A stretch of DNA of 64,000 bases from Pterois miles (lineage: Eukaryota > Chordata > Actinopteri > Perciformes > Scorpaenidae). The translations under genes were made by a program, and so were the position numbers. Where the stretch lies: NCBI GenBank assembly GCA_947000775.1, contig CAMQGK010000038.1, forward strand, positions 930,001 to 994,000. The letters run 5' to 3'. This document shows, one piece after another, positions 11,280 through 22,392 of the stretch. The notes under the pieces are model-generated. The model saw only the letters and a program-made list of their open reading frames with translations, had not been told where the DNA came from and made no database searches. How positions within the stretch are numbered: position 1 is the stretch's first letter; every line of letters starts with the position of its first letter.

Positions 11280-12206
11280 AACGTCCCACAAGTGCCCGAT
11301 CTGTTATCTGTCCACTACGGTAGCAGCCAGTGCAGAAAGTGGAGCTGGCAATCATGTACCACGTTGTTTGTCAGATGATCCGTCAGCTCGTAGCGGCTCC
11401 ATGGAGGGTAGAGTGCAGCAGCAAATCACTTGAATTAGACCTCTGTAATAGCCATATCTGCAACAGCACTCTCCATTTACATTTAGTTATGCACTGACAG
11501 TAGCTGACTGCCACAACAGCAACAGTACAAGCAAGCAATGGAAATTCTAAGGTCAGAGCTGCAGTGATCTCAGTATGGCAGTGATGGCAGTGAGGATGGA
11601 TGCAAGGGAAACTAGAAAATGTAAAAGATTAAAGGATCAGTAGGAAGGTATAGGTTAATTTTTGTAGTTACAATAAGCGTGTAAATCATGTATTTTACAT
11701 GTAATGGTCTAAAGGTCTATATCCCCTTCTGTGTTATATTGCACCAGCAATGGGATTTTTGCAATTATTCAGTGTGAAGGGACTGGGAGAGCAGCAGCAG
11801 CATGAAGTTCAGAGGAAATTCACATCCATCTCTCTCACGCTCTATACCATTCTGTGCTCTACATTTAGCATTATGTTCTCACAGGTGCAGTTCACACACT
11901 GAAGATACCAAAGCAGGTGCATGTGTCGCATGCAGGTTCAGTGCTACTGGAAGCCAATAAAAATTTGCTTTTTTTTCCCTGAGCCATTTGGCTGCAGAGA
12001 ACAGTAGCAGTAATAGTAATACTGAAAACAAATTGCACTAGTCCTGGTTGGGTGGCTACTAAACAAGCTAATCTAAATATATCAAAAAAGCTATGCGGCA
12101 GATGTCTTTTGCCTCACTTATCAGAAACACTCGGGCTGGGAAACCGAACATCGGCATTTTTCTGTTCAGGAATTTTAGTGGGAACTGTTCTTTTGTCATT
12201 TAATAC
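11129..12206. other. No gene; one (CA)n array
   Basis: Apart from the (CA)n at 11236-11275 I see only ordinary mixed DNA. The short open frames at 11212-11433 and 11170-11355 are created by the dinucleotide array. Confidence 0.4.
11236..11275. repeat. (CA)20 microsatellite
   Basis: Uninterrupted CA units. Confidence 0.95.
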
Positions 12207-12909
12207 TAGGGCTGTCAAAATTAATATGATAATGTTTTAACACCACTAATTTCTTCAGCTCATTTTCACAACTTGCCATTTTAGGTTGTAGCAGGATCAG
12301 TACTAAAGCTAGAGTGAAGATACCAGTACTATATAGAAACCTAAGGAATCCAATGGTACCAACCATGTCATACTAGCTTGTCATGAAGAAGGTTAAAGAA
12401 CGATCCAAACTTATGCTAAATTTTGGCAAGGAAAAACTGCCATGTCCATTTTTAAAGGCCTCTCACTTCAAGATACATGAAAGAAAATGGGTTCTATGGC
12501 TAACCACAAGTCTCCCCTTTACAGACATGCCCACTTTATGATAATCACATGCAATTTAAGTCATAGTCAAGTCAGCACACTGATACATTGACAGCTGTTG
12601 ATGCCTGTTGGGCTGCAGTTTGCCATGCTAGGCTTTGAGCACAGTTTTTATTCTAAATGCAGCACCTGTGAGGGTTTCTGGACAATATTTGTCATTGGTT
12701 TGAGTTAATTTATTTTCAATAACAAATATATACAGTACATACATTTGCATAAAGCAGCATTTCCCACTCCCATGTTGTTAAGAGTATTAAATACTTGAAA
12801 ATCTCCCACTAAGGTGCATTTTGAACACATAAAAAATGTGTGACTAATTTGCGATTAATCATTTCTAGATCTTTATCGATTTCCAATATTTTATCAATTG
12901 ACAGCCCTA
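12207..12909 (+). mobile_element. Non-autonomous hAT-like element, complete, with 8-bp target duplication
   Basis: Termini are TAGGGCTGTCAA (12207-12218) and TTGACAGCCCTA (12898-12909), perfect 12-bp inverse complements. The flanks are TTTAATAC (12199-12206) and CTTAATAC (12910-12917), a 7/8 match. The body, 703 bp, carries ATGGTACCAACCATGTCATA, TTTACAGACATGCCCACTTT and GTGAGGGTTTCTGGACAATA. Of the seven copies this one has the cleanest pair of terminal repeats. Confidence 0.88.
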
Positions 12910-14679
12910 CTTAATACACATGGCCGTAGTGTAATTTCCAGAGTAGAAGTGATTGTAGAGATGTCGGCTCCCAAACTCCCTTCATTTCCTTCTGCAGCTG
13001 ATCTGTGCTCCACGACTAATCCTGTCTGACTCTTCCTTTAAAGTCACTGAAGTGTTGTATACACTTGCAAAGGGGTATTACTCCACCACAAAGCTGGCAC
13101 AGTGCCATGATGAAAAGTGAGTAAAAAGAGAAGGAGAGGAAGTACCTCATCAGCCAGCCATTTAAATACCCAATCCAGCATCCTAGAGACTATGTCCATT
13201 TTGGACATTATGCACTTAACACTTACAACATCTTATGGCAATGAAGGGAGGTAGTACAGTATGCCCTTTATGTTGCATGGTAGAAAGTAAGGCTGGTCGG
13301 GGTGATGGATGAGAGTGGAGACTGGAGTTTGCATCCAGTCACAAACCATTAACCTTCACTATTTCATGAATTATATTGTAGTTTCCATGTGCAAATATTG
13401 TAGACTGAGAATTTTAAAAACTCTGGCGTTGAATGTAATTTGGAGTCCAATAATCGTTTTCTTGTCTGGCGATCGGTTTGAAATACTACTTGACAATGGA
13501 TTCCCTTTTGTTTCAACATGTGGCTCAGTTACATCAAACATTTCTTCCAATAAAATTACCAACAATAACATTCTGTCCATTTACATAATTTATTTTTGAC
13601 TGCATGGTAACATACGCCACTGCACACAAAGACAGCCTGTTGTTCTATTTATACTTAATCAAACTTAAAGGTCACTTCATTCATGTAAAAAGCATCTTGC
13701 AGCTACAGTTCTGAGGTTTTTTTTTATATATATATATATTGCAGCTTTGTTTTAAGCTGTGGTCTACAGCACAATGCTGCAAATTGAGATTCTTATGAAA
13801 CTCTCTCAAATCCTACATTGTAAGGTTATAACAAGGCTGTTATCATGTAGGAGACAATGGGATCACAAGTATCCGAGGGTTTACCAGGTGAAGGTGGCTA
13901 GGGGCTGCCAGTTACAGCAGGCCACAGTGCAGGACTTTTATGGGCCCCACCTCCACCTGAAGAGTACTGTGTGAGTGAAATCCTGCCATGAATTTCCAGA
14001 GTTAGAGTGTGTTTGCAAAGCTAACTTGACTCAGCTGGACTCCTGAGTGACTTTCTAAAATGTATTGACATTTCTTTAACTCAACAGAGTGAGCAAACAT
14101 GCTCAAGTGATGCAGTGCTTTTATTTCGAGATCTGTTTTCCCCTCCCTTTCATGTGAACACAACGGCGACAGAGACAAATCAGTTTATACAGCGCTTCCC
14201 TCTCTAGCACAGTGTGTACTACACAATGTTAACACATTACCTGTATTACACCAGGCAGGAGGACAGGTAATGTCATAAAGGATGCATGGACATTGCTCTG
14301 ACGGTAACTGAGACATGCCCCTGAGGACTATTTTAGAGATTTAAGCTGTCCTTAAAGGAATACGCCACTCAATCCTCACCATCTGTAGGATCTGAAAGGG
14401 GGTCTGGGACTTGCTGCTTCTTGAAGAATGGCGGCTTTTATTCGCTAGGATTCACAGTAGCTACAATGGGTTTCAAAAGGCAACCAGAGTCATAACAACC
14501 AAACATTAAAATGTGTTAAAATGTATCCAAACAAGAGTCGGTATCGTTTGAATTTCTTTCCTTTTTTTTAAGACAATAAAGTACCTGATTATCTGAACCA
14601 AATAGGATATAAAAATGATACCTTACATTGAAAAAAAATAAATAAATTTGTCATTTCAGTAAATGCCAAAAACAACAAA
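12910..14679. other. Unrecognised stretch
   Basis: Contains a short (TA)n (13725-13739). The 96-codon open frame at 13309-13599 is AT-rich and hydrophobic-looking but has no known motif, and a similar-length frame lies antisense to it. 14350-14640 (starting TTAAAGGAATACGCCACTCA) resembles a dispersed-repeat edge but has no second copy here. Confidence 0.35.
13725..13739. repeat. Short (TA)n microsatellite
   Basis: TATATATATATATAT following a T-run. Confidence 0.85.
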
Positions 14680-14683
14680 CCTG

Positions 14684-15180
14684 TATGCCAACACTTTCTC
14701 ATGTCCAACTCGTCAATATATCCCTGCTTGGTCTGTGTCCCTAATCTAAACTATGATACACCTCTAGCATCAGTTTGGGACACGTCAGGCAGGGTGAGTT
14801 AGCTTCCACTCGTTAAATGCATAGTGCTTTAAAATACTTCGTGTTACAGGAAACATCATTTTGCTCATTACATGCACATGTGTGTTTTTTTTATTTATTT
14901 AACCAGGAGGTCCCTTTTGAGGGAGCCTCTTTTCAAAATAAACTTCCAACAAAATGACTTGGTTCAGGCAACAAAAGTACTTGATGAAAAGATCATGTTT
15001 AGGTTAGTAAGTACATTTGTTACATAAAATAATTACTCTTGTCTAGTCGTAAATTACGTAACAAATTGTCGGTGAAATAAGTCAATGTTGACTTGGTTTC
15101 ACATGGAACACAAACAGCTGCCTCCGGGGTAAAAGTCACGTTATTTCATTCTTTATACTTCCTCAATTGCTCTGACTGTC
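14684..15180 (+). mobile_element. Dispersed element related to the 53-bp array family (copy 2)
   Basis: ACACTTTCTCATGTCCAACT (14690) to CATTACATGCACATG (14868) parallels 38540-38695 (ACACTTTCTCACTCCCAACT ... CATTACATGCACAGTGTCC). It continues with TTTTCAAAATAAACTTCCAA, ATGACTTGGTTCAGGCAACA and AAAGTACTTGATGAAAAG, i.e. one array unit, then GTTTCACATGGAACACAAAC as at 8976. It shows how the array unit is arranged in an unamplified copy. Confidence 0.6.
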
Positions 15181-15539
15181 TAGTAATGATATGGATGAGT
15201 TTACCATGGAGTTAACTGAAAGCGTGGTGGGTTATACAGAAGCTAAGTGCCTCTGTATCAGACGCTGAGGGGCACTGACGGCAGTATTTGACAAGAGTGA
15301 CTCCAGGTTGCTTATGCTAAGGATCTATTGACTAGACCTCCAACCGTAGGAAGTAAAAAAAAAAAAAAAAAAGTAGTACATCTTGTAGTTTAACATTGCT
15401 GTAGAGCCACAAAGTCTTCAGACAGCGGAGGTCAGGGTGGTTGGATGAGTCAACAAGATATTGGACTTCGAGGCTGACATTCACTTCCTGTGAGAGTTGA
15501 TGTACTGTAGGTTTTTAAAATCATGGCCACAACTGTACG
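15181..15539. other. Unrecognised stretch with an A-run
   Basis: A run of about 17 A at 15355-15372 is the only simple feature. The rest shows nothing I recognise. Confidence 0.4.
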
Positions 15540-16130
15540 CTGACCTTTGTGAAATAGTCACAAAATTTCATTTGATTCTTTGATTTTGAATTTATTCCTG
15601 TAAATATCCAGCAACACGTGGCGGACATGTTGATTAATTCTCCAGTCTTTTCAAAATAAAAATACTATTTAAGTTTAGAAATAGATTGTCTTGGTTAGGC
15701 TTAAGCAACATGCTACTTAGTAAGGCTTAGGAAAAGAATGACTTGTTTAGGTTTAGGCAATAAATCTTTAAATCAATCAAAAGATTGCAGTTGGGTTAGA
15801 ACCAAGTATGGAAATTAGGTGACAAATAAATCACATGACTTGTGGTTTCACATGGGACTCAGTGTCCTCCCATCCACCCCGACCTCCTCCCTGTGGGGCT
15901 TTCTATACTTCCCAGTTCTTGATTACATGGAATACATACAAATTGATTTCATGCTGACCATCACAGAGATTCTTCTCTATGTTCACACATCATTTCATTA
16001 AATTTTGCTAACTGCTTAACTAAGTAAATTTAACCGAAACGTTTCCCTTACCTTAACCAACTGCTTACTCTATTTTAACCCAAACCTAACTGAGTTGTTT
16101 TTGTGCCTACACCTTACCAAACCTTAACTG
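15540..16130 (+). mobile_element. Dispersed array-family element (copy 3) with inverted second arm
   Basis: 15550-15670 matches the left flank of copy 1. About two array-like units follow (CTTGGTTAGGCTTAAGCAAC, TTTAGGTTTAGGCAATAAAT), then GGTTTCACATGGGACTCAG and CATGCTGACCATCACAGAG. At 16040-16130 the core appears in reverse complement (CCTTAACCAACTGCTTAC, AACCCAAACCTAACTGAG). A plus-oriented core followed by a minus-oriented core suggests a fold-back architecture for the complete element. Confidence 0.6.
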
Positions 16131-16640
16131 TTGTGGTGTTAGATGAGAAAATAGTTTTATTTTGTAATGTCTGACTGTCCGTAGGAAACATTCCAGTCGT
16201 CCTCCCTCTGCAGTCTTTGTGTCTCTACAATAACACCACATAGTTTTCTCCTTTGCTGTAGTCGGACAAAAGCATTCTTCATACAGCAACTAAAGGGCTC
16301 CGTTAAGTAAACATAAACCTATGTTGTTATTGAGCATTTGCTGAAAGGACTGGTCATTCTGTCATTTCTGTGGGGAGGCCTTTAACATTAAAAGAGTGAA
16401 AACACGGGCCTGTATAGTGCCAGAGGCGCCTGTGTAGTAGTACTGCCGGCTCCACACAAACGAGTTAACATGCAAACTTAGGCATCACACACAATGAATA
16501 TACTCACAAAGATTTAGGAAACACTTGTCATCCTAAATTGCATAGTCAGGGTAATCCAATTGCCTGAAGGTGTCATAGAAGATGCAGTCCCACTTTGGCA
16601 CATAAACAATTCATTGTGTGTGTATTTTCGAGAGCCTGCG

Positions 16641-16688
16641 GTGTGTGTGCACGTGTGTGTGTGTGTGTGTGTGTGTGCGTGTGTGTGC
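16641..16688. repeat. (GT)n microsatellite, interrupted
   Basis: GT units with CA and CG interruptions, ending in a GTGTGTGTGCATGCACAC segment. Confidence 0.93.
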
Positions 16689-17282
16689 ATGCACACGGAA
16701 GTACAATAACAAGAGCCCATGCCGTGAGCGGTAATCTGCTAACACAGTGGATTGAGCTGGCTCTGCAGGATTAGCAGTGGTGTGTAACACAACACACTCT
16801 TAATTACTGCTATACAGTCATGTTCAATACAGAGGAAGAAAGCGAGGGAGAGGGAGAGGGGGCATGCTTTTTAATTGCTTCAATACATCCATGTAGAGGC
16901 AGAGGGAAATTGAAAAGATTAAAAAAAGGAATGTGTTTTATTGTCTGGATATCATCTGAATGTAGGAGCAGAGTAGGAGCAGAGTATTGGCCGTAAAGCT
17001 GCCTGTATTTGCACGCTGAACCCCGGGCTGTGACTAACATGCAGCCATGCGCACAAACACACAAATATGTCACCGAAGTATCTGCCAGCCAGTTGTTCTC
17101 CGCAGCAGCCGCAACGGGATGAGACTGCTCCGTCATTGTCATCGCCATCTTCCTATCAGTGTGTCAGTGTGTGTGGGGGTGTGTGCATCAGAGCCAGAGA
17201 GCGAGGGAGAGGCTGCCAGTTGGGGTAGATCGATATCACTGACTGAGAGATCACAGCGATGCTTAGTGCCCATCAATGACTT

Positions 17283-17285
<3 letters not shown>

Positions 17286-17353
<68 letters not shown>
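17286..17353. repeat. (GT)34 microsatellite
   Basis: About 68 bp of uninterrupted GT, followed by TTTGTGTTTGTGTTTTG decay products. Confidence 0.97.
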
Positions 17354-17356
<3 letters not shown>

Positions 17357-17489
17357 TGTTTGTGTTTTGTATTTGTATGTTAGACAGTGTCCAATGACTG
17401 AGGACTGGGGAATGGGTGGAGGATGGATGGTTTAATGAAAGAAAGAAACAGATGAGTTGGTGAATCTTATTTTCTGCTCCAACTTTCCA

Positions 17490-17491
<2 letters not shown>

Positions 17492-17564
<73 letters not shown>

Positions 17565-17578
17565 GTTCTCTGTCTCTG
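17492..17578. repeat. (TC)n microsatellite
   Basis: Pure TC from 17492 to about 17554, then TCTCTG variants to 17578. It lies about 140 bp from the (GT)34 array. A polypyrimidine/polypurine duplex. Confidence 0.96.
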
Positions 17579-18138
17579 GTTAGTCTATGTTATAACAAGA
17601 TATATTCACATTATTATTACGACATAAACATTATAACCAGAGCTTGTTATGGAAAGAAATAAGAGCCAGTGTTCCTCTTATTCACATGTTGGACTGTGTA
17701 TCAGCCGGTATCAGCAATCTCTGTCGACTTATTCCTATTCATTCATTATTTCTTTAAGCATGTTGTACTGGGTCAGTCATAATCACCAGTGATTTCATTG
17801 TTATATTTATATATTTGGGCTATGCATCTTCTATAGTAGGCCTACTCCCAACGGTGACATTACAGGTGATGTGTTTGTATATAGTGTTAATACTTAATAT
17901 TTACTCCTGTGTGATTTGTAGTACTGCTCTATAATATATTAAAGGATGTCCATAGGCTGGAATCAACAGCGGCCAGTCAGACAGGCAGGTACACATGCAG
18001 AGATGAGGGGTGTGAGCTCTTAATTCAGGTTTTAGGAGCAGAGTCCTAGTCAGGGTGCTGCTACATATAATACAGTGACGCATATTGGGTTTGCAGCTCC
18101 TCCCCCAAGAAAATGTGACATTTTTTACTTAAATCTAA

Positions 18139-18389
18139 GCCTGGATAGGTCGCCAGTCCATCGGAGGGCACATAGAGACAGACAACATTCATTCTCGCAT
18201 TCACACCTACGGGCAATTTAGAGTCATCAGTTAACCTGCATGTCTTTGGACTGTAGGAGGAAGCAGGAGAACCCGGAGAAAACCCACGCTAATACGGGGA
18301 GAAGTTGCAAACTCCACACAGAAGGGCCCCAAGCCGGATTCGAACCTGCTACTCTTGCTGTGCTGCTACCAATGCACCACCATGCAGCC
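18139..18389 (+). mobile_element. Dispersed SINE-like/LINE-end repeat (copy A)
   Basis: Shares ordered blocks with 53540-53740: AGGTCGCCAGTCCATC / AGGTCGCCAATCTATC, CATAGAGACAGACAAC, ATTCACACCTAC then GGCAATTTA, GGACTGTAGGAGGAAGC / GGACTGTGGGAGGAAGC, and GAAGGGCCCCAA. The 3' half (CCGGATTCGAACCTGCTACT) looks like a tRNA-style or gene-end box, but I would not call it a tRNA gene. This repeat is one of the commonest in fish genomes as far as I recall. Confidence 0.7.
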
Positions 18390-19629
18390 AACGAAGTTGC
18401 CGCCGTACAATTTAAAAAATTTCACTAATTATAATGTATTTATGTATTTGTTTTACAAATTTAGGAAGGCAATATGTAAGTCAGGCCTGATGTCTCCTTA
18501 CATAAAAGAATGATCCCAGTCACTTCCACACAGTGAGGCATACTTACTAATTATACACTAGTATCGGATCGGTACTCGGTATCAGTCGGTACCCAAAGCC
18601 CAGGTATTGCTGTCGTAGTTATTATTTACAAATATTGCATTTGAACATTTAAGTCTTCACAGTACACCAAGGAGTAAAATGTAGAATTATAAGGAACTTT
18701 TCTTGTAATGATGATATGCAAATTATCTTATTATTACTCATATTGTTATAACATGAAGTTTTGTGTTATAACGTGATTATTTAGCCTATATTTGTATAAC
18801 ATGATGCTCGTGTTTGAATGAGGAAACACTGCAGAGAACGGATAAATTGAAGAATATGGCTCATTTACACAATTTGATTAAGTTCAACTTTATGGTTGGG
18901 TTGAGACATGGCGACATGCTGCTACTGAGCATGGTGGATGATATTAGGATGGGTATCCATGTTTTGGGATCATGGTGATGCCAGTTCACCACCTGAGTAT
19001 ATATCACTGCGAGTCCACCTCCTTCTGGGACTAACCCTCTAACCACCATAACATGAAACTCTTCTTGTCATTAGAATGTAAGTTATCATATTTTAAATTG
19101 AAATGTTCCATGTCACAACAAGATGAAAAGTACATTGTTAAAACAAGACAAGTTCCTTATAATAATGTGATAAGTTTTTATTTCATAACATAAAAAACAT
19201 CCTGTTATAACGATAAACGTTTACCCAGTTCCTCACATAAGTTTGCTGTGTGGTTTGGTTTCCAATGCCAACGGGGTGTCTTCAGTGACACTATTTCTCC
19301 ACTCCATATCAAGATGTCCGCCTCCTAACTGAAGACATTTTTTGTCTCTTGGCTGCTTTACATTCTGTGTTTCTGGCTGCTGTTGGGAGAGAAAGCACTT
19401 TCTCTTTCTCCTGTACAATAAATGCTCCCTGCACGCTTGTTGAATACTGGCCTGAACTCTTGTAAAAACTAAGGCTGATGTTGCCGATGAAGGCGTTAGA
19501 TGTGCTTGAAACAAGACAAAACCACAATTAAAAGCCTGAGTAGAGCTAGAAATGAAAGTAGCTGCTGTTAATAGCTTCAGTTTTTAAAGGCTTGAATTGT
19601 TCTTTAAGGAGCTGTCAACCTTGAAAGAG

Positions 19630-19910
19630 TTGTATGGAGAGTTGGAGAGCTGCATGTTGGACAAAAGGTTTCTTTAGAGGCTTATACATCCTGACAGAAT
19701 TAAAAGAATTGAATTTGAATGTCATCAGTGTGTGTTTGCAATATTAGCTACTGGTGGATTCAGTCCAGAAATGTTGATCCACATCAGTCAGACCTTGAGC
19801 TTTCCGTCTCTCTGTTTTACATTCTGCTCTGTTATGTCTCTTCCTCATTTCCTTCCTTCCGTCTTCCTCGTGCCAATTTGCGTCGTTAGACTATATCCTC
19901 TCTTCATCGA
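19630..19910 (+). repeat. Diverged duplicate segment, copy 1
   Basis: Aligns with 21590-21810 in the order ATGGAGAG, GCTTATACATCC then TGACAGAATT, CACATCAGTCAGACCTTGAG, CATTCTGCTCTGTTATGTCT and CTTCCTCATTTCCTTCC. Copy 1 has about 45 bp (19730-19775) absent from copy 2. No transposon termini recognised. Either a local duplication or two insertions of an unnamed dispersed repeat. Confidence 0.6.
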
Positions 19911-20703
19911 TCTCCTGTCCATCACCCTGTCAGTGATTGGAAGACCTGAGTAGCCTCTCTCTCACTCTCCCTCTGTGTTTGTTTTTTTTTTTTTCATTTC
20001 TCCCACTGATTTCTCTTTTGCATTTAGTCCACTTCACTCCAAACTAGTCTCAATCAAATCCATCTCAAATCCAATATGAACGACTGTCAGACGAGCATTG
20101 CTGAATAGCTGGAATAAAGTGCAATCACAAACAATACACTTTTCAACTATTCTCTCCCTCCGGTCTGTCTCTATCTACCCTCCCGCCCCATTAGGTTGCT
20201 TCCCATCCACTGTGCAGAGTGTAGAGCTCTGTGGCTAATTGGCAAGTTCAATCAGACAGACAAATGAAGAAAGGAGACACTGACCTTTCAGAGGTAGTCA
20301 CTGCTCTCCTGTCTTTTCACTTCTCTTCCTGCTCTGCACTTTTCCTCTTATTTCCTGCTACATCTTCACTTCCTGCTTTGCCTCTTTTTCCCTTATACGC
20401 TTACACCCTTCGAACCCTCCCTTCATCTCTTGTTCCTTTCTTGTCTGCAGCCCCCTTTCTGTTCTTCCCTCTGTAGGAAATGGGTTGCCAGTCACTCCAA
20501 TTTATTTTGACGACTTTTTCTCCTGCTTGTCAGAAGAAAATTACAACATGCTCATACACAGTCTCGTCCTTGTGTGCGTGCTCACACAGTACATGTCTAT
20601 TTCCACTGCCACCCACAGATAGCCCACCCCTCCCCACCACCCAGCTATTCAGGGTGGGAGGGAAGCAATGGTCCGGAGCAGAACAATGGCTGCCTCCATG
20701 GTG

Positions 20704-20879
20704 CGGTGGAGTCGTTTATCTGTTTGAGGCCCGAGCGCGTCCCTCTTGCTTTCCGTCTTGACCCGCCGACCGTGACTGATGGTGCAACCGCACCACGTTG
20801 AGGTCTACATTACGCCGTGACCTCTCTGTGTCGGGCGCACTCGCTAATGGCTGCTTCGCTGTCATTCATCACCGCTACG
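20704..20879. other. Short CpG-rich patch
   Basis: I count about 19 CpG dinucleotides in 176 bp (for example CCGAGCGCGTCC, CGCCGACCGTGAC, GTCGGGCGCACTCG), far above the surrounding DNA, where CpG is rare. It could mark a small unmethylated island, a promoter or a short exon, or be chance in a GC-richer block. An ATG-led frame (MAASLSFITATAGEMW...) begins inside it but shows no motif. Confidence 0.5.
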
Positions 20880-21589
20880 GCTGGAGAGATGTGGATGATC
20901 AGTTGGAGGCATGAACATATTTATGCATGTGTGCACATGCACATGTGCACCACACAGCTACAAAAGCACGTAAGCATGAAATTCACAGCATGGATGGAGA
21001 AGCCTGGGCAACATACATTTGAGTACACCCACTCATGTTATTAGAATTGCACTCTAAAAAGGCTCTTACTAAACCAAACAGATGCATATGTAGGCTTCAG
21101 ACTTTGTCTACTTGAAAGAGAAAATGCAATGCATCTGCATTATTTTTCTTAAAGTAAGAATTTGTGGAATTTTCATGTCTGTTTTGCTGTGTGTGTAAGC
21201 AGCCGCTACAGCACAATGATTCAGCCTGCAGCTAGTTACACTCTGCACCCCGAGTCTGATAAGTCTTTACAGGGAAAATAATCCTCTGCTGCACTGAGAG
21301 GGATGCATTTTATATTTTTCATAACTTTGGAATAAACAGAAGATGAGCTGGTTTTTAGTACAAGGGCAAAATCGCACCAGCCAAAATCAATATTTCAATG
21401 GAATCACAGTGATTAGCGGATTTGCTTGCAGAGACGGCGTAAATTCACACGTTCTTTTTGCGCAGTTTGGTAATCTTTGACATCACTTTGAGGAACATTT
21501 GCAGCATTGACAGCTTACAAACCATCATAACCCAGTGATGACCTTTTGAGGAACAGAAACAGCCAAACTTAAAAGATTTTTAATCATTT

Positions 21590-21810
21590 TTTAATGGAGA
21601 GCCGAAGAGTCCTGTGTTGGTTGGAATGCTGTTTTTCAGAAGCTTACAAATCCAGACAGAATTACATTTCCAAGATTCTTTAACATCTCATCTCCATATC
21701 AATCAAGCCCTGAGCTCTTTGTCACTCGGTTTTATACTCTGCTCTGTCGTGTCTCGTCCTCATTTCCTTCCCTCTTCCTCTTGTCAGTTTGCCTTGTCGG
21801 GCTGGTTGCG
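21590..21810 (+). repeat. Diverged duplicate segment, copy 2
   Basis: Partner of 19630-19910: ATGGAGAGCC, GCTTACAAATCC then AGACAGAATT, CATATCAATCAAGCCCTGAG, TACTCTGCTCTGTCGTGTCT, CCTCATTTCCTTCCC. The two copies are in the same orientation, about 1.9 kb apart. Confidence 0.6.
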
Positions 21811-22159
21811 GTGACATAGTCATCATGTTTAGTCTGCAGTACCAGTTGCTAGGAGCAGTTACCTTTTCTCACTCAATACTTGTTATTTAACTATAGAGCA
21901 AGGAATCTCTGTCTGGCTGTGTGTTGTTCGCATGTCTCGAGAACCCACTCCTATCTCCTTCACATTGGCGGGTGTCTTGCTGGGGGACTCGAGGGAGTGC
22001 TTTGTCAAATTTTGTGCAATTTGGAGACAAGACACTTTCAGTGTTAATAAACTTTTAATAAACAAGCCAACTGCCTCGGGGCATGGTGGACTTAATGAAG
22101 AATGTCACCTGTAGTGGAACATTTACATTTGCAGCTGGATCCTGGAATACTAACATTAC

Positions 22160-22392
22160 ATCCAAATTCCTCTTCGGCAGTCTTGGGCACTGCCGAGGTG
22201 CCCCTGAGCAAGGCACCAAACCCCCAGCTGTTCGGGGCGCTTGTCAGGAGCAGCCCCCTCACTCTGACACCTCTCCATTAATGCATGTATGTGTGTTTCA
22301 GGTCTGCATGTACCATGTATGAGTTTAACAGAGTGTAAATTGAATTTCCCCACTGTGGGACTAATAAAGGTAGATCTTCTTCTTCTTCTCTT
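22160..22392 (+). mobile_element. LINE/SINE 3' tail, copy A
   Basis: GGCACTGCCGAGGTGCCC and GAGCAAGGCACC are followed by GGTCTGCATGTACCATGTAT and then the LINE-type end TTGAATTTCCCCACTGTGGG, ACTAATAAAGG, closing in a (CTT)n run at 22376-22391. From 22283 on it matches 53248-53364. Its last 40 bp match, in inverse orientation, the tail of the LINE at 23714-24722. A 5'-truncated retrotransposed copy. Confidence 0.65.

Larger units (their letters stand above)
16131..18138. other. No gene; microsatellite-rich, with a candidate conserved non-coding block
   Basis: Holds three dinucleotide arrays (listed). Between them, 16700-16830 is non-repetitive and has homeodomain-type TAAT/ATTA cores (GGTAATCTGCTAACACAG, GGATTAGCAG, CTTAATTACTGC), a texture often seen in conserved vertebrate enhancers. 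That is an inference from composition only. Open frames here are translated GT/CT arrays. Confidence 0.35.
18390..22159. other. No gene recognised; contains a duplicated segment and a CpG-rich patch
   Basis: 18555-18608 (TATCGGATCGGTACTCGGTA) resembles the interior of TAGGGATGCAC-type hAT elements but is only a scrap. The duplicated pair (19630-19910, 21590-21810) and the CpG-rich patch (20704-20879) are listed separately. 20100-20480 has a pyrimidine-rich plus strand. Open frames at 20231-20801 are chance products of this bias. Confidence 0.4.

Noticed and set aside
17047..17492. Open frames of about 115 codons with poly Cys-Val or Thr-His
   Set aside because: Read through the (GT)34 array. 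Frames of the same kind at 25681-26124, 39629-40173, 44194-44541, 51794-52367, 56163-56702 and 61232-61582 were rejected for the same reason.
18340..18389. tRNA gene or SINE tRNA head (CGGATTCGAACC box)
   Set aside because: The GATTCGAA phrase resembles a T-arm/B-box, but no cloverleaf can be drawn and the sequence is part of a dispersed repeat shared with 53462-53744.
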